From the NCBI GenBank assembly GCA_001310455.1, contig BAXG01000011.1, positions 1 through 64,000 of the forward strand: a DNA stretch of 64,000 bases. The letters are read 5' to 3'. Numbering within the stretch: position 1 is the first letter of the stretch; the number at the start of each line of letters is the position of its first letter. This DNA is from Photobacterium sp. JCM 19050. Lineage in GTDB: Bacteria > Pseudomonadota > Gammaproteobacteria > Enterobacterales > Vibrionaceae. A program made the translations under genes and the position numbers. The notes beneath the pieces were generated by a model, which was given only the letters and a program-made list of their open reading frames with translations, had not been told where the DNA came from and ran no database searches. Shown in pieces: positions 1-8,913 of this stretch.

Positions 1-18
1 TGGCTTGGGTATAAACCT

Positions 19-51
19 AAGAGGCACACTTTCATTGAAAGTGTGCCTCTT
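19..51. terminator. Intrinsic terminator hairpin, possibly bidirectional
   Basis: A perfect 15-bp stem (19-33 with 37-51) has a 3-base loop and lies 16 bases beyond the stop of the PEP-CTERM gene read on the minus strand. A-rich bases on one side and T on the other would let it act in either direction. Confidence 0.7.
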
Positions 52-66
52 CAATCTGATGTCCGA

Positions 67-801
67 TTAAGCTTTGCGTTTCCTTGCTGCGAACAAGCCA
101 AGTAAGGCACCTGCAAACACCAACACGCCAGCAGGTTCAGGAATTGGGTTTTCTGAAAGAACCACACTAACCAGCGGCTCATGAACGTCAAATGCTATCC
201 ATGGGTTTGTGGTGACATTCGGGTCTCGCTCGAGTCCGTTTGCTCCCATTTGATAATAGCCCGTACTGACAACGTGTGACCAAAGACCCAGCTTGTCGGT
301 GAATGAACCGCCACTCCAATTGGTGATGCCGGGCTCATTCTGGAAAAATGAGAATACGTCTGATGCACTGTGCGAAAGGAAAATACTGCCTTTTCGTGTG
401 GCACTGTCATAGCTGTAATCAAAGCTGCGGGTGATGCTGACATTTTGGTTGCTGATTTCAACCGTCTGAGATTCTGCATCAAAACGGTACCACGGAATAT
501 TGCCGTCGCCGGTGTTGCCGTTGGGTACCAGACCATTGTTGGTGAATTTAATATAAGCATCGCCCAACTGAGCGGTGGTTGAGGAAGTAAAGTCATATTT
601 GAAGCTGAAGATATCTGTATCGGAGTCATAAACCATCAACAGGCGATCAAGAGAAGCACCATCCCTTGGGCCATAAATAGCGTTATAGCTGTTTGGATCG
701 GTGATATCGACTGTATAGAAAGCGGCTTGAGCGCTGGGCAAAAATACAAGACTTAATAATATTGTTAGATTTGCTGCCAAAATCTGAATTGCTTTTTTCA
801 T
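67..801 (-). CDS. PEP-CTERM sorting-domain exported protein
   Basis: A 244-residue exported protein. The N-terminus is a signal peptide (MKKAIQ followed by a hydrophobic run ending in AQA). The C-terminus has the full PEP-CTERM tripartite signal: the motif IPEPAG, a hydrophobic helix, and a basic tail RKRKA. Such proteins are recognised and processed at the membrane by an exosortase and usually end up in the envelope or exopolysaccharide. No exosortase gene lies in this window. The middle part resembles no enzyme I can name. ATG at 801 is chosen over an in-frame TTG three bases upstream because GGAG sits 7 bases before it. The hairpin at 19-51 should end the transcript. Confidence 0.85.
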   Translation of the reverse strand: MKKAIQILAANLTILLSLVFLPSAQAAFYTVDITDPNSYNAIYGPRDGASLDRLLMVYDSDTDIFSFKYDFTSSTTAQLGDAYIKFTNNGLVPNGNTGDGNIPWYRFDAESQTVEISNQNVSITRSFDYSYDSATRKGSIFLSHSASDVFSFFQNEPGITNWSGGSFTDKLGLWSHVVSTGYYQMGANGLERDPNVTTNPWIAFDVHEPLVSVVLSENPIPEPAGVLVFAGALLGLFAARKRKA

Positions 802-1119
802 CAATGTACTCCGAAAAACACTAGGTGAATTATGACGCTCAACAAAGTGTCGGAGAATGCAAGTTCAATGCCTTGAAGTTAAGATTATGATTATTAAAGG
901 GCGATTTGAATTGACGTATCTTCTGGTGTAAAGAAAAGTGACAGATGGACTTTATGCTACTTGTTTAATTCAAGTGACTTATTTGTTTGGAATTACAACC
1001 CAAAAAGTAATTTATAGGGCGTGTTTATCTTTCAATTTCCGCGCCTGTTGATACCAGGAAATAACTCCATACCAAAAAAGCGGAAATTAATTCCGCTTTT
1101 TTAGTGTTTCAGAATCTGG
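802..1119. other. Intergenic region, promoter of the PEP-CTERM gene and a terminator
   Basis: About 320 bases of AT-rich DNA without a convincing gene. It must hold the minus-strand promoter of the PEP-CTERM gene. The right end contains the terminator of the chemoreceptor gene at 1074-1102. Nothing else is recognised. Confidence 0.5.
1074..1102 (-). terminator. Terminator of the chemoreceptor gene
   Basis: A 12-bp stem (1074-1085 with 1091-1102) is made of AAAAAAGCGGAA and its complement around a 5-base loop. On the minus strand it ends in a run of T. It lies just past the stop of the chemoreceptor gene. Confidence 0.75.
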
Positions 1120-3561
1120 TTAATTCGACTTTAACTTTGCCACGTTTCCGGTATCAATCTGGAAGAACTGAACCAGGTTGAGCAAATTGTCGGCTTCACT
1201 CAACAAGCCATTACTTACAGCGGTGGTTTCTTCCGCCAGGCCGGCATTTTGCTGAGTCATGGTTTCCATGCTGGTAATGGCTTTTCCAATCTCCCCAATT
1301 CCGAGGCTCTGCTCCTGAGTTGCATTGTTGATAGTGGAAATCATAGTAGACACACCTTTGACTGCCTCAACAATTTCTTCAAGCGTATCCCCGGATTCGC
1401 GCACGAGGGTGGTGCCGTCTTGTACCTTGTTCACGCTGGTGTTGATAAGGTCCTTGATCTCAATGGATGCTTTTGAGCTTCGCTGGGCAAGGTTGCGGAC
1501 TTCCCCGGCTACAACGGCAAAGCCACGCCCCTGCTCGCCGGCTCGCGCCGCTTCAACAGCAGCGTTCAGGGCAAGGAGGTTGGTTTGGAAAGCGATATCA
1601 TTAATTACACCGATAATGTCGGAAATCCGTTTACTGGATTCCTCGATTTCGGCGATGGCCTGCACTGCGCGGTTGACCACCTGCCCGCCACGCTCTGCCT
1701 TGCTGGTTGCATTTTGGGCAAAGTCATCAGCTTGCTCAGCGTTGTCTGCAGTCTGGCGTACGGTCGTTGTCATCTCCTGGACACTGGCCGATGTTTGCTC
1801 CAGCGCTGAAGACTGCGCTTCTGTACGCTCGCTGAGATCATCGGTACCGGATTTGATCTCTTTTACTGCCCGGCTGACGGATGTTGCGGCCCGAATAATA
1901 TCGGAGACCAGTTCGTTGAGACGGTGGATTGTGGAGTTCAGCGCATCACGAACCGGTTCAAATTCGTCGTCGAGCTTTTCATCAATGACAATATTCAAAT
2001 TGCCGTGGGACAAAGCGACAAGGCTTTCGCTGATAACGGTAACAGCGCGTTTTTTGCGGTAATGTCTGACGCATATTTGACCACTTTAAATGGTACTCCG
2101 TTGGCGTCAAAAATCGGATTGTACGAGGCTTGAATCCATATCTCGTTGCCACCTTTGCCAACACGCTGGAACTCGGCACTTTCAAATTCTCCGCTACGCA
2201 GTTTTTCCCAAAACTGGTGATATTCCGGTGAAGCAGCATAGGCAGGGTCAACAAATATCGAATGGTGTTTACCGCGAATTTCGTCCAGTGTATAGCCCAC
2301 CGCACCGAGGAAGTTATCGTTGGCGGTGCGGATTGTGCCGTCCATGTTGAATTCAATAACTGCCTGGGATTTACCTATGGCACTGATCTGGCCTTCAAAA
2401 TCAGCATTGCGAGTCTTTTGCTCTGTCACGTCAGAGGCGTATTTCACCACTTTGACTGGCTTGTTCGATGCATCAAAAATGGGGTTGTAAGAGGCCTGAA
2501 TCCAAATTTCCTTGCCGGTTTTCCCGATACGGCGAAACTCACCGGACTGAAACTCACCGGCAGCAAGCTTTTTCCAGAATTGTTGGTAGTCGTAGCTGTT
2601 TCGGGTCTCTGAATCGACAAACATTGAGTGGTGCTTGCCCTGTATTTCCTCCAGGGAGTAGCCCACTGTGGCGAGAAAGTTTTCGTTGGCATGGCGGATG
2701 GTGCCATCCAGTTCAAATTCAATGACAGCCTGAGACTTTCTGATTGCGCTGATCTGCCCGGTAATGTCGGCGGTGATCTGCTTTTGCTCAGTAATATCTG
2801 TGGCGAATTTCACCACCTTAATTGGCTTACCACTTGGGTCCAGGATTGGGTTGTATGACGCCTGAATCCAAATTTCCTTCCCGTTTTTTCCGAACCGCCG
2901 GAATTCGGCTGTTTTGAATTCTCCACGGTTAAGGGCATCCCAGAAAAGCCGGTATTCATTCGACTGGCCATAACCGGATTCAACAAACATCGAGTGGTGT
3001 TTGCCCCGGATTTCATCCAGTGAATAACCTACGGTTGAGAGAAAATTGTCGTTGGCATGAATGATGGTGCCGTCCATGTTGAACTCGATAACAGCCTGCG
3101 CGCGGTTTATCGCTTCCAGCTGTCCGGCAGCGTTTACCGATTTCAGTTTCTGTTCGGTAATGTCAGCGGCAAACTTGACGACCTTAAACGGTTTACCATC
3201 ACTGTTGAATATGGGGTTGTAGCTGGCCTGAATCCATATCTCCCGGCCACCTTTGGCAACCCGTGGGAATTCAGATGACTGATATTGACCTCTGCCAAGG
3301 TTATCCCAGAACGACCGATATTCAGCGGAATGGGCGTATTCTGGCGTGACAAACATCGAATGGTGTTTGCCTTTGATTTCCTCAAGCGTGTAACCCATGG
3401 CACCGAGAAAATTGTCATTCGCGTGAAGGATGTTACCGGTTAGGTCAAACTCAATGACGGCGAGCGACTTGTTCAGTGCATCCACCATGCTTCGCCTGAC
3501 TCTCAGCTTGCGAGGCCGGGCCTGCTAGCCCCTTCAGCAGTTTTGCAATTGGATTGGTCAT
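1120..3561 (-). pseudogene. Soluble methyl-accepting chemotaxis protein with four tandem PAS domains (frameshifted)
   Basis: Cytoplasmic chemoreceptor of about 812 residues once repaired. It has no membrane segment. Four very similar PAS domains of about 122 residues each carry the recurrent motifs HANDNFL, GKHHSMFV and EIWIQASYNPI. A C-terminal MCP signalling hairpin follows, with the kinase-contact tip ([18 protein letters not shown]). It probably senses redox, a ligand or a flavin and controls CheA. The frame breaks in a T6 run at 2050-2055, where seven T restore the frame from the fourth PAS into the signalling domain. A second break near 3488-3495 is likely, because upstream codons from ATG 3561 (MTNPIAKLLKG, preceded by AAGGAAGAA) read towards MVDALNKS in another frame. 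If not, the start is ATG 3488. Both breaks look like sequencing indels. Confidence 0.85.
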
Positions 3562-3723
3562 AGCAGCTACTTCTTCCTTGGTCATAGTTGGAAGCATAGT
3601 CCAATAAATATGAAATATGCTTCATTTGTGTGATAAGGACTCAGTAGTGAGATAGGGAGCAAAAATATGATGCTGATTTATATGAAATGAATGGCTTAAA
3701 TGTGCAAAAAGTGACATTTTGCA

Positions 3724-3748
3724 GAACCGGTCAGCAGGGTACCGGTTC
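3724..3748 (-). terminator. Possible terminator hairpin after the M14 peptidase
   Basis: An 8-bp perfect stem GAACCGGT/ACCGGTTC (3724-3731 with 3741-3748) lies about 30 bases past the stop of the minus-strand peptidase gene. The T-tract downstream is poor, so it may be a 3-prime stabiliser instead. Confidence 0.4.
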
Positions 3749-3776
3749 CACATAATAAGTAATTCAAACGGTTAGA

Positions 3777-4700
3777 TTACTTAGACTGCGAAAGGATGTA
3801 GTCCAGTCCACCGGTTAGTGCGGCAACTTGCGCGCGGTTACATTCCTCATCTGTTACTTTCGGACTGTCCGGGTAAACTTCGGTAGTCGTGCCGTACACA
3901 CAGTTGGTCATGCCACTGCAAAGGCCGAGAGATTTGGTTGGGTAGTTGATGACTCCGAATTGAACAACGGGAGAACCAATAATGTCACCTTTATCGTCGG
4001 CCGGGGCAATGTGGGTGACTTTACTAACTGATTCGATCATGGCTTTTTGGAATTCAGGTTGTGGGTTTTCTGTATCACCCACCAGATAGAAGCCATCTGG
4101 CACCAGATCCGGCTCATATTCTTTCCCGTCGCGGGCCGCGAGAGCCGGACGGAATTCTGATTCGTCAGTGTCCGTGGTTTCGTGAAGATCGAAGTGGGCA
4201 AAAACGTCACCACCCAGCGAGGCAACAAATGCCATCAGTGAGCCAGATTCTTCTGCTGGGCTGTTTGCCACGAATGAACGGTTTGGATCAACGGCATTCG
4301 GGTTCCAACGGTTGATGGTTTCATAACCCCAGGGGCTTACGCATGGTGCAACCACCAGGTTGAACGTTTCTTCGTAGCGCTTTGCTTCAGTCTGGAGGAA
4401 AAGAAGGGCTCCATGGACACCGCTGGTTTCATAACCATGCACGCCACCAGTTACGAGCACAACGGGTTTATTGGCATCCCAGTGTTTGCTTTTCAAAGCA
4501 AACAGCGGGTAGCGTTCCGGGTCGATAGGCAGTGCGCCATATTCTTCAACATCAAATTCTTCGCTCAATGCGTCAATTTTGGTCAGCACATCTTCGAAGT
4601 ATGAGCGGGCAATGTGGCGCTCAGAGAGCCATTGAGCCTTTTCTGCATCGCCCCAAGGCTGCCCCGGGGTACCGATGTGGTATGCATGCTCAGTAGTCAT
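3777..4700 (-). CDS. M14-family zinc metallopeptidase / deacylase-like protein
   Basis: A 307-residue protein of the M14 carboxypeptidase fold. Zinc-binding and substrate motifs are visible: GGVHGYE (His88 and Glu91), DPNRSF, where the Arg usually binds the substrate carboxylate, and the downstream HFDLHET, which supplies the third zinc ligand. No signal peptide is seen, so it is probably cytoplasmic, acting on a peptide or an N-acylated amino acid. Aspartoacylase and succinylglutamate desuccinylase share this fold, so the substrate cannot be fixed. AAGGA sits about 7 bases before ATG 4700. It is divergent from the VOC gene across a 265-base gap that should carry both promoters. Confidence 0.75.
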   Translation of the reverse strand: MTTEHAYHIGTPGQPWGDAEKAQWLSERHIARSYFEDVLTKIDALSEEFDVEEYGALPIDPERYPLFALKSKHWDANKPVVLVTGGVHGYETSGVHGALLFLQTEAKRYEETFNLVVAPCVSPWGYETINRWNPNAVDPNRSFVANSPAEESGSLMAFVASLGGDVFAHFDLHETTDTDESEFRPALAARDGKEYEPDLVPDGFYLVGDTENPQPEFQKAMIESVSKVTHIAPADDKGDIIGSPVVQFGVINYPTKSLGLCSGMTNCVYGTTTEVYPDSPKVTDEECNRAQVAALTGGLDYILSQSK

Positions 4701-4965
4701 AGCATTTCCTTCTTAACTTTTGTTAGCTGCCGACAGCCTATGCCTCGCTTTGGGAGATCGCAAGCAGATGTGCCATGAGTGAAACTTTTGCACCCGAATT
4801 GCACGTTTTTGCAGCAATGTACCCACTTCTGATTATGTAAAGAAAATAATTTACTAACAAGGTGGTAATTGGATAGTAAAGGAGATAGTTTACAAATCAT
4901 GTTGGTAAATAAAAAAGTTTACTAAGTTCTATTAACGAGCAACGTCGGTTCAAAAGGAGAAGAAC

Positions 4966-5391
4966 ATGGTTAGATTGGAGCATTTAAATCTGGTGGTGCG
5001 TGATATAGAACGCAGCCTGACATTTTATAAAGCAGCCTTTCCACACTGGGAAGTTCGGGGAGGTGGCGATGGTGAGTGGTCAGGCAAGCCCCGTCAGTGG
5101 GTACATTTCGGTGATGACTACAACTACCTTTGCCTGAACAATAACGGTGATTCAGATCCCCGCGACCTTGCCGGTCATCAAGTTGGATTGGCGCATTTAG
5201 GGTTCAGTGTTGAAGACCTCGATGGGTTAATTGTCCGACTTCGGGAAGCCGGGTTTGAAGTTGATCATCCCGGCGCCCCCACCGAATACCGCCGCAATGT
5301 CTATTTTGTGGACCCTGATGGGATAGAAGTTGAGTTTGTGGAATACCGCTCGGATATTCCGGGGCAGAGGAACGATTATTCGGAGGCGTAA
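4966..5391 (+). CDS. VOC-family (glyoxalase/dioxygenase fold) protein
   Basis: A 141-residue single-domain vicinal oxygen chelate protein. It opens with LEHLNLVVRDIERSLTFYK, typical of the first beta-alpha-beta module. It ends with VYFVDPDGIEVEFVEY, the glyoxalase/bleomycin-resistance signature with a metal-ligand Glu. The specific reaction cannot be told. A strong AAAAGGAG lies 7 bases before the ATG. The gene stands alone and is followed by the heptamer repeat tract. Confidence 0.8.
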   Translation: MVRLEHLNLVVRDIERSLTFYKAAFPHWEVRGGGDGEWSGKPRQWVHFGDDYNYLCLNNNGDSDPRDLAGHQVGLAHLGFSVEDLDGLIVRLREAGFEVDHPGAPTEYRRNVYFVDPDGIEVEFVEYRSDIPGQRNDYSEA

Positions 5392-5480
5392 CGGTAGAAG
5401 TGAGTTGCGAGTGGGTGAGAGGCGAGCCAAGAGAAAGGGGCTAAATTTACTGTTGACTATCTCTCTACTCACCGCTTTTT

Positions 5481-5560
5481 ACTCGCTACTCGCTACTCGC
5501 TACTCGCTACTCGCTACTCGCTACTCGCTACTCGCCACTCGCCACTCGCCACTCGCCACT
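5481..5560. repeat. Heptamer minisatellite (ACTCGCT/ACTCGCC)n
   Basis: Seven perfect copies of ACTCGCT are followed by four of ACTCGCC and a partial copy, 80 bases in all. It lies between the convergent VOC and cra genes. Upstream at about 5402-5427 is a complementary-looking segment (GCGAGTGGGTGAGAGGCGAG), so a long-range hairpin is possible. The tract is open in one plus-strand frame but the peptide is only the repeat translated and is not taken as a gene. Confidence 0.9.
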
Positions 5561-5574
5561 ATAAATGGTCTGTC

Positions 5575-6564
5575 TCAGTGTTTTGCCGCTTCCCTCCACT
5601 TCACCTTCCTCGGCACGACATCAACACCCGGCTGACAGTTGCCTTTAATGGCGGAAAGGGTCAGTGACAGGGCTTTTTCGGCAATTTGCTCAAATTCCTG
5701 AGGCAGGGAGTGAACGACAAACGGCAGGAAGTCGAGCAGGCGGTTGTCACCGAAAGTCGCAAGCTGGATACGGTTCATCAGCAGGGTGGCAGCGGAGTTC
5801 ATCGAGTACCCCTTCAAACAGGGTAAACGAGGTCGTCAGGATGGCATCCGGTACACAGTCGTCATCAATCCATGCTTGCAGTAAACGTCTGCCTGCTTCA
5901 TGGCTGAAATGCTCGCCGTAGACAATGCGGGTATCGACAGCGGATTTTTCGGTGGCTGAACGGAACCCCTGTTCCCGTTCGCGTGAGACGACCAGCTTTG
6001 GCACAGCGCCAATCAAGCCTATGGACTCAGGCTTCGCGTTCAGCAGTTTACTGGTCAATTGGAAAGAGCCTTCCAGATCTTCACTGATCACGCTGGCAAA
6101 GTGTTCATCATCATTGCCCGGTCAATGGCTATCACCGGCGTGCCTTTCTCCTGAATATCCCGGTAGAACCGGTGCTCTGCCGGAAGGCTGCTGGCGACAA
6201 TCAGGGCATCTATCCGCCGGCCAAGCAACAGGTTGGCAACGCTCATTTCCGTGTCCGGATCATCATCACTGCAGGAGATGATGAGCTGGAAGCCTGCCTG
6301 CCGGGCATGACGCTCGAGCAGTTTACCTAGCCGGGCATAGCTGGCGTTTTCGAGATCTGGAATCACAAGGCCAAGGGAGTGGCTACTCCCCATGCGCAGG
6401 GAGGTGGCGGCATGGTCTGGCTGGTAGTTGTGTTCTTCCACAACCGCCATCACCTTGTCCCGGGTTTTTTGGCTTATGCGGTACCTGTCAGCCTTACCGT
6501 TAATCACATAACTGGCGGTAGTGCGTGACACACCTGCCAGGCGCGCAATTTCATCCAGTGTCAT
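5575..6564 (-). pseudogene. cra: Catabolite repressor/activator Cra (FruR), LacI family (frameshifted)
   Basis: About 330 residues in all. The N-terminal LacI helix-turn-helix reads [23 protein letters not shown], almost identical to Cra of enteric bacteria. A periplasmic-binding-protein-like sensor follows ([22 protein letters not shown]). Cra binds fructose-1-phosphate, leaves its operators, and so derepresses fruBKA. The frame breaks near 6107, where adding one G gives [13 protein letters not shown], and near 5783, where CCCTG is out by one extra or two missing bases. Both sides are conserved Cra sequence, so sequencing error is likely. ATG 6564 has AGGAG 5 bases upstream. It is divergent from fruBKA, the usual Vibrionaceae order. 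Confidence 0.88.
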
Positions 6565-6633
6565 CGTCACTCCTATATCTGTGATCGGGATCCGGTATTT
6601 GAATTATCAGTCAAAATGATATTTGCATTATAA

Positions 6634-6649
6634 GCTGAAAGGATTCAGC
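6634..6649. promoter_or_regulatory. Cra operator 1
   Basis: The dyad GCTGAAAGGATTCAGC matches the Cra half-sites (GCTGAA/TTCAGC). It lies in the cra-fruB divergent region, close to the cra start, so it may serve autoregulation. Confidence 0.8.
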
Positions 6650-6656
6650 ATCTATA

Positions 6657-6672
6657 GCTGAAAGGTTTCAGC
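6657..6672. promoter_or_regulatory. Cra operator 2
   Basis: GCTGAAAGGTTTCAGC is a second Cra-type dyad. It starts 23 bases from operator 1 (centre to centre), roughly two helical turns, which would allow side-by-side binding. Confidence 0.8.
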
Positions 6673-6722
6673 TAGTGCGTAAAGTTGAGTTTTGTGACGG
6701 CGCACTTATTTTTGAACTGATT

Positions 6723-6738
6723 GCTGAATCGATTCAGT
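6723..6738. promoter_or_regulatory. Cra operator 3
   Basis: GCTGAATCGATTCAGT contains the perfect palindrome TGAATCGATTCA, the best match to the Cra consensus in the window. It is about 95 bases before the fruB start, suited to repression of fruBKA. Confidence 0.85.
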
Positions 6739-6831
6739 CAGCCATTTGAAATTCGATGTGTAGGGTTCCCGCAAGAAGTCACCGGGAAGTAAAAGCAATC
6801 AGCGACATACCAAAGACGACAGGTGATAACC

Positions 6832-7947
6832 ATGTTGCAAATTACTCAAAAAGACATCGTGATGGGGCAACAAGCCTCAACCAAGCAAGACGCTATTTCA
6901 CAGATCGCGGCGCAAATGGTCAGCCGTGAACTGGTTGCTGAAGGGTACGGCGAGGGTATGTTGACCCGTGAAGCACAGAGTGCCACCTTCCTTGGAAACG
7001 GGATTGCCATTCCGCATGGCACCACAGATACCCGTGACAAAGTAAAGCAAACCGGCCTGCAGATTTTCCATTTCCCTGATGGTGTGGCCTGGGGTGATGA
7101 CGGCCAACAGGCATACCTGGCGATTGGTATTGCAGCCGGTTCAGATGAACACCTTGGGGTGCTCAAACAACTGACTAAAGTGCTCTCGGCTGATGGCGTA
7201 GAAGAGAAGCTGAAAAATGCCGCCAATGCCGACGAAATCATTGCCGTGCTGCAAGGCGGTGAAGAACTGATGTTCGATGCCAGTCTGGTAGAAACGGGTT
7301 TCCCGGCTCGCAGTCTGCTGGAACTGACAGCGGTTGCCGGCGGTAAGCTGCGTAACGCCGGCGCGGTAGAGCCTGCATTTGTGGCTGATATGGTGAGCCA
7401 GCAAGCGGTGCACCTGGGGCAGGGACTCTGGTTGGTATCCGGTTCATCTCAGGTTAACAACACCGCGATGGCGTTTATTTCTGCTGAGGACACCTTGGAA
7501 ACCGAACAAGGTCCGGTTCGCGGTGTGCTGGCGGTCGCCGGTAAAGACGGTTCAGCCGCAGCGTCTATGGAGCATCTGGCAGCGCTTGTTTACACCAACA
7601 AACTGGATGCGCTGTTCAGCGGCGATGCTGCCAACGTGGTGAAACTCCTCAGCCAGGCGCCTGCAGCTAAAGGCAACACCCGCATATTCACTATTAAAAA
7701 CCCGCATGGCCTGCATGCCCGTCCGGGTGCCGTGTTAGTTGCGACAGTGAAGAAATTCGAAAGCAAGGTTTGGGTTTCCAACCTGACAAGCGGCAGTGCC
7801 CAGGTTAATGCAAAGAGCCTGATGAAGGTGATAGGCCTTGGCGTGACCAAAGGCCATGAGCTTGAGTTTGTGGCGGAAGGCCCGGATGCAGATGCGGCGC
7901 TGGATGCCATTGGCCAGGCCATTGATGCCGGACTGGGTGAGGGCTAA
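6832..7947 (+). CDS. fruB: PTS fructose transporter IIA / HPr fusion protein FruB
   Basis: A 371-residue diphosphoryl-transfer protein that passes phosphate from enzyme I to FruA. The N-terminal EIIA-Fru domain has the active His62 in NGIAIPHGTTD. A middle linker domain follows. The C-terminal HPr-like domain (FPr) has the phosphorylated His in GLHARPG. ATG 6832 is used rather than the upstream in-frame GTG because AGGTGA lies 6 bases before it and the N-terminus then aligns with known FruB. It is the first gene of fruBKA, downstream of three Cra operators, and only 3 bases from fruK. Confidence 0.93.
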   Translation: MLQITQKDIVMGQQASTKQDAISQIAAQMVSRELVAEGYGEGMLTREAQSATFLGNGIAIPHGTTDTRDKVKQTGLQIFHFPDGVAWGDDGQQAYLAIGIAAGSDEHLGVLKQLTKVLSADGVEEKLKNAANADEIIAVLQGGEELMFDASLVETGFPARSLLELTAVAGGKLRNAGAVEPAFVADMVSQQAVHLGQGLWLVSGSSQVNNTAMAFISAEDTLETEQGPVRGVLAVAGKDGSAAASMEHLAALVYTNKLDALFSGDAANVVKLLSQAPAAKGNTRIFTIKNPHGLHARPGAVLVATVKKFESKVWVSNLTSGSAQVNAKSLMKVIGLGVTKGHELEFVAEGPDADAALDAIGQAIDAGLGEG

Positions 7948-7950
7948 ACC

Positions 7951-8900
7951 ATGAACCGAAACCGTATCCTTACCGTTACGCTCAATCCGGCACTGGACAT
8001 GACCGGCAACCTTGGCCTGCTGGAAGCTGGGGAAGTGAACCTGATAAACGAGGGTTCTCTGCATCCGGCCGGTAAAGGGGTGAACGTTGCCCGTGTGCTG
8101 AGTGACCTCGGTACGCCGGTTACCGTGTCAGGTTGCCTGGGTGATGAAAACCTGGACACCTTTATCCAACTGTTCAAATCCATGGATGCGCGTGACGAAT
8201 TTGTTCGTGTTCATGGTGCCAGCCGCATTAACGTCAAACTGGTGGAAGCGGATGGCCGGGTGACCGATATCAATTTCCCCGGTGTTGCCGTGTCTCCGGA
8301 AAAAGCCGAAGAGATGGAAACCCGGCTGTTTGAACTGGCAGCAAGCCATGACTACATCGTGATTGCCGGCAGCCTGCCACCGGGTATCAGCCCGGAGTTG
8401 TTCTCTGAATGGCTGAAAGGCTTGCGAGAGCAGGGCAAGAAAGTGGCGCTGGATACCAGCGGTGCAGCACTGACAGCCGGGTTGTCTGTCGCGCCCTGCT
8501 GGTGAAGCCAAATGAAGTGGAGCTCTCTGCCTGGGCTGGCAAACCGCTTGATGATGAAGCGTCTTTGATGGCTGCGGGTGAAGAACTGGCTGCAACCGGT
8601 ATTGAACATGTGGTGATTTCCCGCGGCGCAGAAGGTGTCCTTTGGCTGAACAACGGAAACTGGCTCAAAGCTGTACCGCCGAAAATGAAAGTAGTCAGCA
8701 CCGTTGGCGCGGGTGACACCCTGGTCGCCGGGATGTGCTGGGGACTTTATAAAGAAAATAGCCCGCAAGACGTACTGGCGTTTGCCACCGCGTTGTCTGC
8801 ACTGGCAGTCAGCCAGGTAAGTGTGGGTGTACCGGATATTAGTGACGTGAAAGCACTGGCTGATCGCGTCGAGATGAATGCATTAGCAGGAAAGGCGTGA
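7951..8900 (+). pseudogene. fruK: 1-phosphofructokinase FruK (frameshifted)
   Basis: PfkB-family kinase of about 316 residues that turns fructose-1-phosphate into fructose-1,6-bisphosphate. Seen are the N-terminal LNPALD motif, the substrate loop HPAGKGVNVA, and the C-terminal PfkB signature VGAGDTLVAG with its catalytic Asp. The frame breaks at 8497-8499: GCGCCCTGCTGGTG needs one more G to read APWLVKPNEVEL, the family sequence. Single missing base, probably an assembly error. It lies between fruB (3 bases before) and fruA (13 bases after) in one operon. Confidence 0.9.
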
Positions 8901-8913
8901 ACGAGGTCGAACT

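Noticed and set aside
5481-5560. Heptamer tract considered as a CRISPR array
   Set aside because: Repeat units of 7 bases have no spacers between them and no cas genes are in the window.
5330-5635. A 101-codon plus-strand frame running across the heptamer repeats
   Set aside because: Its peptide is mostly the repeat translated (LLATRYS copies), it overlaps the VOC gene, and it has no ribosome site or family.
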